From assembly GCA_023807065.1 (NCBI GenBank), contig JAJJLU010003761.1, positions 1-33,046 on the forward strand: 33,046 bases of DNA. Direction: 5' to 3'. The notes under the pieces are model-generated. The model had not been told where the DNA came from. It saw only the letters and a program-made list of their open reading frames with translations, and did no database searches. Below, piece after piece: positions 1-8,886 of the stretch (position 1 is the stretch's first letter; each line of letters starts with the position of its first letter). This stretch comes from Isotricha intestinalis (taxonomy: Eukaryota > Ciliophora > Litostomatea > Vestibuliferida > Isotrichidae). The position numbers and the translations under genes were made by a program.

Positions 1-17
1 TTTATTTTTTTTTGATT

Positions 18-1130
18 TTAATATTTAAATTTAACTCTTTTAACTCTTTCATTTTTGTGTTTAAATTTTGATTTTTGAAATTCAATAAATAATTTAATCT
101 CAAGAAATTGATTTATATCATTAATAATTTTAAGTTCATTTGAATATTGATTTAAAGTTTGATTATCAAGTAATTCAATAATATTAGGTCTTTCTTTAAT
201 ATTTTCATTAATTAATTGTATTGCTAAATTCCCTATTTCTTTATCTATAAAACATATTTTATTTTTTTTATTACCTTTATCAAAAGCAATTATATTTTCA
301 TTTTGATTTAATTGATAATCTCTGATTTTATGTTGAGCTTTAAGCAATAAACCCTCTAATTGTTGCTTATCTTTATTTTCATACATGGAATTTTTTAAAT
401 CCCTATTAATTAAATTCTCTCTGAAGAATATATAATATAAAATCAAACCAATAGGATAATAATCTATTTTAAAGGAATCTTCAACATGATTTATTATTCT
501 TTTATCTTTATCTTTATAATATTCTGGTCCTTCATAACACCATGTACCATTACCTAATTGAAAATCAGATTTAGCTTTTGATACTATTCCAAAATCACAT
601 AATTTTACTCTAAATTGATATGCAACTAATAAATTTTCAGGTTTAATATCTCTATGAATATAATTACAATCATATAATATTTTCAATCCATCTATTATTT
701 GAAAAATAAAAAAAGTAATTGTTAATGGACTAATATGATATAACCATGCAAAATTTTCATTAAAATTACTAATTTTCATTAAATTTCCTATTAACAAGTA
801 TTTTAAAAAAAATTTTAAATCTTGATATAAAGCTTTTTCCATTACTATTGAATAAACATTTGTTGTTTTAGATTTACATTTTATTCTATCATCATATATA
901 GCATAAGTAGTAACAATATTTTTACCATTAAAAGATTTAGAAAAAAAGCATTCATTCCTTATTTGGTTTTCCCTATTTTTATCATCTGATACACATTGAA
1001 TCTTAATTATAAAATCATTTTTATCATTTTTTGCTTTATATATTTCACCATATCCTCCTTTATTAATAGGTGATATTTTATTAAACCCTTTTTTTTTGAA
1101 AATTCCTTTTAAAATCCTGAATTCAACCAT
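18..1130 (-). CDS. Ser/Thr protein kinase, single domain
   Basis: A eukaryotic protein kinase fills nearly all of this 370-residue protein. In order I see a glycine loop (G25, G26, G28), the ATP-binding lysine K43 in an IIKIQ strand, a probable helix-C glutamate near residue 60, the catalytic loop HRDIKPEN (159-166) and the DFG motif (179-181). The usual APE is GPE (201-203), and the KERP arginine near residue 314 closes the C-lobe. All catalytic residues are present, so it should be active. HRDIKPEN points to Ser/Thr specificity. There is no signal peptide, membrane segment or accessory domain. The family is not clear. The first ATG is at 1130; a slightly longer reading would need a TTG start, which I reject for a nuclear gene. 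A CAP-like gene lies upstream on the same strand. Confidence 0.88.
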   Translation of the reverse strand: MVEFRILKGIFKKKGFNKISPINKGGYGEIYKAKNDKNDFIIKIQCVSDDKNRENQIRNECFFSKSFNGKNIVTTYAIYDDRIKCKSKTTNVYSIVMEKALYQDLKFFLKYLLIGNLMKISNFNENFAWLYHISPLTITFFIFQIIDGLKILYDCNYIHRDIKPENLLVAYQFRVKLCDFGIVSKAKSDFQLGNGTWCYEGPEYYKDKDKRIINHVEDSFKIDYYPIGLILYYIFFRENLINRDLKNSMYENKDKQQLEGLLLKAQHKIRDYQLNQNENIIAFDKGNKKNKICFIDKEIGNLAIQLINENIKERPNIIELLDNQTLNQYSNELKIINDINQFLEIKLFIEFQKSKFKHKNERVKRVKFKY

Positions 1131-1479
1131 TTTCAAATGAAAAAAAAAATATTTGTAATTTATATATCAACATCAAATTATTTTTATTTAAACTCTTTCT
1201 GAGTAATATAAAATTTTTATACACTGTTTATTATTATTTTTCAACTTTATCTCCATAACTAATTTGCAATTTTTATCATCAATTCTCTTAATTTAAGCTC
1301 TTTTAAAGATTAGAAAATTACCTTTTTTTTGGATTAAAAATAGATTAATTTAATTTGAGAAAAAAAAAATAACATCATTAATTAATAATTTTAATATTTA
1401 AAAATAGTGTAAAAAAAAGTAATTAAAAAAGCTTTTAAAGAGTATAATTAAATATATACTAAATAATTAAATATAACAA
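1131..1479. other. Intergenic gap: kinase upstream region
   Basis: This 349-bp A/T-only style spacer lies between the stop of the CAP-like gene and the start of the kinase gene, both on the minus strand. It should hold the 3' end of one transcript and the promoter of the other. It contains several A and T runs and no open frame, RNA gene or recognisable promoter motif. Confidence 0.5.
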
Positions 1480-2247
1480 TTAAAATTCATCTTGATTTTC
1501 TTCTCCAAAAGTCATATAAACACAATAAATATTTTTATCATCATTGATTTTTCCAGAGTTAACACCAATTTTACTGAATTTTCCATTTAATAAAATATCC
1601 CTATTAATTTTATCAGGACTATCCATATCAATAATATTAGAAACAATAATATATTCTTCATTTGGAACATTTTTATTACAAATACAAGAAATTTCAGAAA
1701 ATTTAATTCTAGATTCATTTTTAATTCTATCAATTTCACTTTGAATATAATCACCATTATCACAATTTTCTTTATCTGAAGGAAAATGAATATTTAAATC
1801 TTCAAAATAAGTTAATTTATTTACTGGTTTTATATTTTGTAAAAAATTTTTTGCTTCTTTAAAAGCTTCTTGACCTTCATTTAATATTATTTTAAAATTA
1901 TCTACTGTAATATAATAATGCTTCTTTTTATTATTAAATTGAACCATTTCTGAATATTTATCTATTATTGGAATGAAAAATAACGGATCTTGTCTTAATT
2001 TATTTATTAAAAAAACTAAATTGTTTTGAAGTTGATTATTTGTTGTTGAAAAATCTATATTTGAATTAAATGTTCCAATTCTATTTAAATTAGAAGATAG
2101 TTTTCTATTTGTGTCCATTAAATTATTTTCAAATTTATTAAAACTATTTTTATTCCTTAATTTCTTTTCCCTTTCCTTTTTAACTTCCAAATCTAAATTC
2201 AACATTCCATCATATTCATTACCTCCTTTACACCAATTACACCCCAT
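1480..2247 (-). CDS. CAP/SCP-like protein with N-terminal dual-acylation motif
   Basis: This 255-residue protein has no signal peptide. It begins MGCNWC: Gly2 suits N-myristoylation, and Cys3 and Cys6 are close enough to be palmitoylated, so it is probably tethered to the cytosolic face of a membrane. Residues 25-70 are basic and then Asn/Ser-rich. From about residue 75 the spacing of motifs resembles divergent CAP/SCP domains of protists. There is a FLINKLRQDP-like start, an EGQEAFKEAKNFL segment, and near the end VSNIIDMDSPDKINRDIL followed by FSKIGVNSG. CAP proteins usually have an HR pair in that late motif; here it is NR, so any metal-site chemistry is doubtful. The assignment is by motif pattern only and is moderate. 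A myristoylated cytosolic CAP protein has a known precedent in GAPR-1 of the Golgi. Confidence 0.6.
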   Translation of the reverse strand: MGCNWCKGGNEYDGMLNLDLEVKKEREKKLRNKNSFNKFENNLMDTNRKLSSNLNRIGTFNSNIDFSTTNNQLQNNLVFLINKLRQDPLFFIPIIDKYSEMVQFNNKKKHYYITVDNFKIILNEGQEAFKEAKNFLQNIKPVNKLTYFEDLNIHFPSDKENCDNGDYIQSEIDRIKNESRIKFSEISCICNKNVPNEEYIIVSNIIDMDSPDKINRDILLNGKFSKIGVNSGKINDDKNIYCVYMTFGEENQDEF

Positions 2248-2347
2248 AATAAAAAAAATTTAAAAAAAACATTAAAAAAAAATAAAATAATTTTAGAAAA
2301 AAAAATAAAACCAACTCTTAAAAAATAATAAAAGTCAATTATAAAAA

Positions 2348-4636
2348 TTAGGATAAATTTAAGGATTTAAAAGAGAATTTATTTTTTAAAAAAGAAATAG
2401 TATCAGTTCCAACAGCACCATAACCTCCATTTCCAAAATGTCCGAATAAATGTGAAATAGGAATATTTCCTGTAAAAATTCCCCAAGTAGCATCCATAGG
2501 ATACCATTTATTATTAACTTTAACAAGACTCCAAGCATGAGCTCCATCATCATCATCACTTTTTAAATCATTAATAGTGTTTCCACCACAATAAATAGCA
2601 GGAATATCAATAGCATTTAATAATGCATTAAATAATATTGTAAAATGTTCACATACTCCAGTTTTAATTTCTAATATTTGAGAAGCTGTCATTTTCTTTC
2701 CTGAAAAACTTAATTTATATGTCATTGTCTTATGAACCCATTCTCCTATTTTTTTATGCTTTGGTTTTTGTTCCTTATTTTCTTTTATTATTTTCTCTGC
2801 TAATGATTTAAACTTTTGTTTCTCTTTTACTTGGTCTTCTGGTATTGTTGGATTTATGTTACATTCCCAAGAACCAAAACTTCTATTTTCAAATGTTATT
2901 TTTTGTTCTAAGAAACCTTCTTTTGAACCTAAATCCACAAAATTAACTTCAATTGTATCTCCTTTATCTATAATAATTTTACCATCAATTTTATTACATT
3001 TAGGAGTATTAACTTCATATTTAATAACTTTATTATTTCCAGAACAAAAGCCTTTATAAGTATGAAAAGTAGTATTATTAATATTTTGTTTTGATTTTAC
3101 TCCACCATATAAACAAACATTCCAAGTGGCTTTTCTAGGAGAAACTTTTATTTGAGTTTCTAATCCTCCTTCAGGAACAGTTCCAGTCCAAGACCATTTT
3201 CCATTTCCTCTATCAACAAAAATTTCTTTTTCAAAATTAACAACAATAAATTTCTCAGGAACAAGTAAAGTATACTTTGCATGTCTTCCTGCCATTGAAG
3301 AACTAAGACCAACAAAATTAGTATTATAATATTTATTAACATCTTTTCTTATTGATTTATATTTTATATGAATTGGTACTTTATCACCATTTCCTAATTT
3401 AACTTTAAAAGTTAAGTGACTTCCATTAAATTGTGCATCTACTTTTTTTCCATTTATTTCAGTGGTTAATATAGTTATCTTACTAAATAAATCAAAACCA
3501 TAACTCCAACTTGAATAAAACATTAAATTCTTTAATCCAACAGCCATTAAAATAAAATTTATATCAACTTCTTGTCCTCCATCATCAGTTAATGTTGCAA
3601 CTTCAATCCAATTTGTTTTTAATAATTGACTTTCTACAAAATCTTGAAGATTAATGTTTTCTGGAATTAATGCTATTGATTCTTCTAAAATTGAAGGCAT
3701 TTTTTTTCTATTAGTATTGATATAATCATAATTATTTCTAAAATCTACTATTTTAGAATTTCTTAATAAACGACTTGAATAAAAATCTTCTTCTTTTGGA
3801 TTTGGAGTTACTTTTTTCACTTCTGATATTACTTTTTGGTTTAATTCTATTAAAAATTCATCTAATTTTTCTTTTGTTGAATTTAATAAATCTTTTGCTT
3901 CATTATTTTTTTGTGTTATTTCTTCGGTTATTTTTCCATATTTTATTATATTTTCCTCATATTTTTTTAAATAATTTGATGCTTCATTTAAAATTTCTTC
4001 TATAAATGATACATCTATATTTTCTCTTTCTCCAATTTTTTGAAGAGTATTTATTATTTTTCTTTGACAAATTTCAATGTTTTTTTTTATCCCTTGATTT
4101 AATTTTGAAAATAAATCTCCTAATTTAATAATATCCTGATCAACTTTTTTAATGTTTTCAATTGTTTGATCTAAATTTTTACAATTTTGAAAAAAAGCAA
4201 CATCAACTTGTCTTTGTTCTTGTAAAATAGAAAGTGTATCTTCAACACTATTTCTAATTAATTTAATTTTGTCAAATAATTCTTTTTGACCTGCAAATTT
4301 TTTTTCAGATGAATCAAAATCAATATCTCTTAATAATAAAAATTTAGATTCAATTTCTGCTTTTTTTATTTCTAATTGTTCTATTTTTTCATTTTCTTTT
4401 CTTAACACTTGACTTTCTGATATTTGTTCTTCTCCTTTTAAATTTGCTAATTCTTTCTTTAATTCTTTATTTTTTTTTTCTAATTCTTCAATTTTACTTT
4501 TTAAATTTTTATTTTCATCTTCTAAACTCTGTTTTATTCCTTGTTGTATTTGAAAATTATTTTTTAGTTTTATATATGCATTTTTCAGTTTTTTAAATTG
4601 TTCTTCCATTGTTTGTGGATTATTATTATTACTCAT
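2348..4636 (-). CDS. Coiled-coil protein with C-terminal transglutaminase-like domain
   Basis: This 762-residue cytosolic protein has three parts. Residues 10-290 form long coiled coils rich in E, K and L. Residues 320-610 look beta-rich and contain many W, G and Y, and may be one or two sandwich domains. The C-terminal part is a transglutaminase-like core with a full triad: C662 in TGVCEHF, H700 in GAHAWSL and D715 in YPMDATWG. This order and spacing match the papain-like transglutaminase superfamily, including the kyphoscoliosis/Cyk3 type, so a cysteine protease or cross-linking activity is possible. The substrate is unknown. The coiled coil suggests that it is anchored to a cytoskeletal or ciliary structure. 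It is transcribed away from the SCC3-like gene across a 225-bp gap. Confidence 0.85.
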   Translation of the reverse strand: MSNNNNPQTMEEQFKKLKNAYIKLKNNFQIQQGIKQSLEDENKNLKSKIEELEKKNKELKKELANLKGEEQISESQVLRKENEKIEQLEIKKAEIESKFLLLRDIDFDSSEKKFAGQKELFDKIKLIRNSVEDTLSILQEQRQVDVAFFQNCKNLDQTIENIKKVDQDIIKLGDLFSKLNQGIKKNIEICQRKIINTLQKIGERENIDVSFIEEILNEASNYLKKYEENIIKYGKITEEITQKNNEAKDLLNSTKEKLDEFLIELNQKVISEVKKVTPNPKEEDFYSSRLLRNSKIVDFRNNYDYINTNRKKMPSILEESIALIPENINLQDFVESQLLKTNWIEVATLTDDGGQEVDINFILMAVGLKNLMFYSSWSYGFDLFSKITILTTEINGKKVDAQFNGSHLTFKVKLGNGDKVPIHIKYKSIRKDVNKYYNTNFVGLSSSMAGRHAKYTLLVPEKFIVVNFEKEIFVDRGNGKWSWTGTVPEGGLETQIKVSPRKATWNVCLYGGVKSKQNINNTTFHTYKGFCSGNNKVIKYEVNTPKCNKIDGKIIIDKGDTIEVNFVDLGSKEGFLEQKITFENRSFGSWECNINPTIPEDQVKEKQKFKSLAEKIIKENKEQKPKHKKIGEWVHKTMTYKLSFSGKKMTASQILEIKTGVCEHFTILFNALLNAIDIPAIYCGGNTINDLKSDDDDGAHAWSLVKVNNKWYPMDATWGIFTGNIPISHLFGHFGNGGYGAVGTDTISFLKNKFSFKSLNLS

Positions 4637-4861
4637 TTTAAGTTTTTATTTATAATTTTTGTTATTTTCTTTCTTTAATCATAATTAATAAATTTTAAAA
4701 ACAGAGAAAATTAAATTTTTTATTAAGATCCTTTTTTTATAAACCAATAATTATTTAACAATCTTTTATAAAACATATTTTTTTTTTCTTTTTTTGAAAT
4801 TACTTAAATAAAATAATATTTTAATTATTTTTAAAATAATTAATATTAACTTAAATTTAAA
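4637..4861. promoter_or_regulatory. Divergent promoter region
   Basis: This 225-bp gap separates the start codons of the transglutaminase-like gene (minus) and the SCC3-like gene (plus), so it must carry the start signals of both. It holds long T and A runs. No TATA-like or initiator motif stands out from the base composition. The call rests on position only. Confidence 0.45.
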
Positions 4862-7800
4862 ATGTCTGATTCAGATTCAAGTGAGCGCTCAAATCCAGAA
4901 ATAGAAAAGCAATTTAAAAAAAAGAGAACAAGAAGAAAATCGAAAAAACAAAAAAAAAACAAATTAAAATCTTTAAAAATAGAGGAAGAAGAAAAATTAG
5001 AAATCCAAAATTTAATAGAACAATTTGATTCAATTTTTATAGAAGAACAATCAAAACAAACTGAGAAAAATATAGTAAACTTTACAAAATTATATTTATT
5101 AAATAATTCTGACAATCCAGAAGAAATAACATTAAATTATAAATCATTTATGGTATTCATAATAAAATTATGTGGTTTACAAATAGATATAGAAAAAGAT
5201 GAAGAAATAAAAAAATATATAAATATTAAAAATTCAACTTGTACTGATCCTGAAAATATTGATGAATTAGTTAATAATTGTAAATTAAGAACTGCAAAAA
5301 TTTCTTTACATTTTCTAATTTCAACTTTAAATCCTATTGCTGATGTTATTTATAATTGTTTTGATATTATTAAAGAAAAAGATTTTGAGAAATTTAAAGA
5401 TTTTATTATTAATATGTTTAAATTATTATCTAATGGTTATAGGAAATTAAGATATATTTCTTGTATTATTTTATCAAGATTTTTAGAATCTTTATATAAT
5501 GAAATGGCAAAAACTAAAAAAATACTAAAAGAAAAAAGTAAAGTTTTGGAAAAAAATATGCAAAATTCTTTATCAAATGGTACTTTAACTTTATTAAAAA
5601 ATAAAGTACAAATAATAAATCAATTAATTCTTTTATTAAAGGAAAATTTAATAATAAAAAAAATAATAGATATAAGTAAAGATATAAGAGTAATTATAGC
5701 AGATATACTTTTTAAAATATCAAAAAAACATTTTAATTTACTTTTTCAAGATCAAAAACTAATAAAATTTTATCCTTTTTTTTTAAATGATCCAAGTTCA
5801 ATTGTAACATTTAAATATTTACAATTATTATATGAAGAATTAAGTGAATTAAGTAAAGAAGAAGAAGAAAAATCTGAAGAAGAAGAAAATGAAAATTCTC
5901 ATCAATTAAAAAATAATATAAAATATTCAGAAGAAGAAGAAGAAAATTTAAAAATAATAGTAAAAATATTATCATTAACAAGAGATTCAATATTAAAACT
6001 TTGTCTTAAAGATGATAAAAGTATTGCAAGAATGTCAATGAGAATAATTGAATTATTATCTTTTCAAAAAATATTAGAACCAAAAACAGTTCATCAACTT
6101 TTACCACATTTATTTAATCCTGAAATTGGAATTAGAGCTTTAGTAAGTAGAATAGTTATTTCTTATATTTTAAATTTTGAAAATGAAAATGATAATAATA
6201 TTAAACATGTTCATTCTATTAAAGATGTTCAATTTTTAGTTGAATTTACTCAAAAATTAACTGATAATGAAAATAAATTAGTTGAAATTATTGTTGATAA
6301 TTTTTTTAATGGTTTAGAAATTTTTAAAAATTTTCAAATTTTTTTTGATTTTATAGATCAATCATTAAATAGTTCTAATTATGAATTATATTTAATTCAT
6401 ACTACGTTTTTAATCATTAAGTTTTCAATTAAAAAAATTCAACAAAAAATTAAAAATAGTATGATTAATTTTAACCCAATTAATAATGAATTTGTTAATT
6501 TATATAGTAAAAAAATAATTTGGTATTTAAAAAAATTTAGAGTTCCTTTATTTGAAAATATTATTCAAAATACTCAAGCTAAAATATTAAGTCTTTGTTT
6601 AGATTTATTAAATTATATTCAAGTTTTTGAAAAAGATTTTCAAAACATTACATTTGATTCTTTTAAAGAAATTATAAGTGAATTAATTCATTCTTTCTTC
6701 ATTAATATAAATAGTTTTGGAAAAAATGAAATTAATAATAAAAATGAAAATGAAACTTTTGGAATTTTTTTAAATAATGAACCTGTTATTTTTGAAAAAA
6801 TATGTGATAATTTGTTAAATGGAATTCATATTCTTTTAAATAATAAAGCATTTTTTGAATTTTATCAATTTAATGAAAATATTTTACTTTCTGATTTTAT
6901 ATATGGTAAAAAAGAAGGTGATAATTCATTAAAAGGGAAATTTATTTCTCTTTTAAAAAATGAAATTATTAATACTAAAATATATGAATTAATAGGAAAT
7001 AATAATTCAAAGGATATATTAGAATATAGTGATTTATTAGATAAAGAGGCAAAAATAAAATTATATATAACTTCAACACAATTAAATTATATGTTAATTC
7101 ATTTTCCTAAAATTTTTGAAGAAACTGATATTAATTTATTTGAATTAACCTCATTTTATATTAAAATATTAACAATATCATTAAAATCAAATTATTCAAA
7201 AGTAGACTTATCATTTCATTTTAAATTTAATAGAATAATATTATCCTTAATAGAAACATTACATTTATTTTTATTTACAATAGAACAATCAAATTCAAAA
7301 TTAAATGCATCAGAAGTAAATAATTCAATTAATGAATATATAGATTTAAGAAATAATATTTTAAACACAATATTTAGTATAGCAAATATAGATTATTTAG
7401 AAGATAATCAATTATATAATAATCATTTATTAGTATTAAAATCAAATGGAATAGGAATTGTTTTTGATATGTTAACAATAATAAATAGAGAAAATATGAC
7501 AAATAAAAATTTAAAATTTTCAATTAATTCAGAAATAGAAAATTTCCTAATTAACTTTATAAGAAATAATTTCATTAAATTTTTTTATGATTATAATAAA
7601 TATTTAAAAGGTGATAATAATATGATAGAACTAAATTCAACTGAATGGAAACAAGATGAAGTTAAAAAAGAAAGAAAAAGTATGTCATATATACAAAATT
7701 CTTATTTTAAAAATGAAAGTACATTAAAAACATTTTGTTTAAAACTTTTAGCAGAAAAATTTTCAAGATTACTTTTATTAAATTTCTCAATGTTTGAATA

Positions 7801-8788
7801 TATAGATTTAAGTTCTTTATATTTTGAAACATTTTTTTTAATTCAACATATGCAAACAATAGAAAATATAGTAAATTGTACAATTGAAACTTTAATGGAT
7901 TTAGAAATTCAACAATTTTTTCAAATTAAAAATAATGATAGTATTGAAAAAAATAATCCTTGTATTATTGCTTTTTATCTTACTAAAATTACTATGAAAA
8001 TTTTTAATGAAAAATCTTTACTTTTTCCAAATGAAGAATTTAATATATTATATGAAGAAAAAATAGAAATGATTGGAAGATTTTTAAATAGTTATACTAA
8101 AGTTTATAAAAAATTAAAAATTAAATATAAAGATTCTGATATTAATATTTATGATAAAGATAAGCTTTTTATTGAAAATTTTATTTTAAATGGAATGAAT
8201 TTTGCTTTGTCAGAAAAAATTCCAAATAAAACAGATTCTAAAATAATTGATATTGAAAATGTATATTTTTTAGAATTTATTAAAATGTTTTTAAAAACTA
8301 ATTTATTCTTTGATACAGAAGACATTAAAAATTTTATAATTGCTTATATAAGTATGTCAAAAGTTATTGAATTTCAAGATGGAATTAATATAAGACATTT
8401 AAAGTGTATGGAAAAATTTAAAAATTATTTATTAAATAAAGGAAAGTTAATTATTAGTAATAATCAAGATGAAAATAAAGAAAATGATAAAGATGAAATA
8501 AGTGAAAATGAAAAAGAAAAAGAAAATGAATTAGAAGATGAAGAAAAAAAAAATGATATTGAAGATAAAAAAAATTTAAAAATTAAAAAAAAGAAGAAAA
8601 TTAAAGAAAAAGAAGATAATAATAATGAATTAGGAGAGAAAAAAAAAGAGGAAAATATTAAAGAAAAAAAAAATAAAAGAAAATCAAAAAAATCAACAAA
8701 AAGAAGATATAATGAAGTAATAAAAGAAGAAGATGAAAATATAGAAGAAGAAAATCAATTAAGTATAAAAAAAATGAAAAAAGAATAA
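4862..8788 (+). CDS. SCC3: Cohesin subunit SCC3/STAG-like HEAT-repeat protein
   Basis: This 1308-residue helical protein has a basic, Ser-rich N-terminus (1-40). A region at about 170-240 resembles the STAG domain: YRKLRYISCIILSRFLESL is followed by a charged helix, like the RHT...EK stretch of SA/STAG proteins. Next comes a stromalin-type segment (about 275-330) with SKDIRVIIADILFKISKKHFN and a FLND turn, matching the IR...IG.W...F..D pattern. HEAT-like helices continue to about 1190. The last 110 residues are a highly charged K/E tail with basic clusters, probably disordered and nuclear. In other eukaryotes SCC3 binds the kleisin and holds cohesin on chromatin. The size fits the family (1000-1300). 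Similarity is low, so another HEAT protein remains possible. The gene also shows the clearest ATA/ATT block switching in the window. Confidence 0.65.
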   Translation: MSDSDSSERSNPEIEKQFKKKRTRRKSKKQKKNKLKSLKIEEEEKLEIQNLIEQFDSIFIEEQSKQTEKNIVNFTKLYLLNNSDNPEEITLNYKSFMVFIIKLCGLQIDIEKDEEIKKYINIKNSTCTDPENIDELVNNCKLRTAKISLHFLISTLNPIADVIYNCFDIIKEKDFEKFKDFIINMFKLLSNGYRKLRYISCIILSRFLESLYNEMAKTKKILKEKSKVLEKNMQNSLSNGTLTLLKNKVQIINQLILLLKENLIIKKIIDISKDIRVIIADILFKISKKHFNLLFQDQKLIKFYPFFLNDPSSIVTFKYLQLLYEELSELSKEEEEKSEEEENENSHQLKNNIKYSEEEEENLKIIVKILSLTRDSILKLCLKDDKSIARMSMRIIELLSFQKILEPKTVHQLLPHLFNPEIGIRALVSRIVISYILNFENENDNNIKHVHSIKDVQFLVEFTQKLTDNENKLVEIIVDNFFNGLEIFKNFQIFFDFIDQSLNSSNYELYLIHTTFLIIKFSIKKIQQKIKNSMINFNPINNEFVNLYSKKIIWYLKKFRVPLFENIIQNTQAKILSLCLDLLNYIQVFEKDFQNITFDSFKEIISELIHSFFININSFGKNEINNKNENETFGIFLNNEPVIFEKICDNLLNGIHILLNNKAFFEFYQFNENILLSDFIYGKKEGDNSLKGKFISLLKNEIINTKIYELIGNNNSKDILEYSDLLDKEAKIKLYITSTQLNYMLIHFPKIFEETDINLFELTSFYIKILTISLKSNYSKVDLSFHFKFNRIILSLIETLHLFLFTIEQSNSKLNASEVNNSINEYIDLRNNILNTIFSIANIDYLEDNQLYNNHLLVLKSNGIGIVFDMLTIINRENMTNKNLKFSINSEIENFLINFIRNNFIKFFYDYNKYLKGDNNMIELNSTEWKQDEVKKERKSMSYIQNSYFKNESTLKTFCLKLLAEKFSRLLLLNFSMFEYIDLSSLYFETFFLIQHMQTIENIVNCTIETLMDLEIQQFFQIKNNDSIEKNNPCIIAFYLTKITMKIFNEKSLLFPNEEFNILYEEKIEMIGRFLNSYTKVYKKLKIKYKDSDINIYDKDKLFIENFILNGMNFALSEKIPNKTDSKIIDIENVYFLEFIKMFLKTNLFFDTEDIKNFIIAYISMSKVIEFQDGINIRHLKCMEKFKNYLLNKGKLIISNNQDENKENDKDEISENEKEKENELEDEEKKNDIEDKKNLKIKKKKKIKEKEDNNNELGEKKKEENIKEKKNKRKSKKSTKRRYNEVIKEEDENIEEENQLSIKKMKKE

Positions 8789-8886
8789 TGATATCAATAA
8801 ACATTAAATAATTTTTATTTTATATAATAATTAACATCTAAAAAATATAATTAAGTATTATTAAAATAATTTATAATAATAATAAA

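Noticed and set aside
1131..1136. A start for the kinase two codons upstream of the ATG at 1130.
   Set aside because: That codon is TTG on the coding strand; nuclear eukaryotic genes start at ATG, and the kinase domain is complete from 1130.
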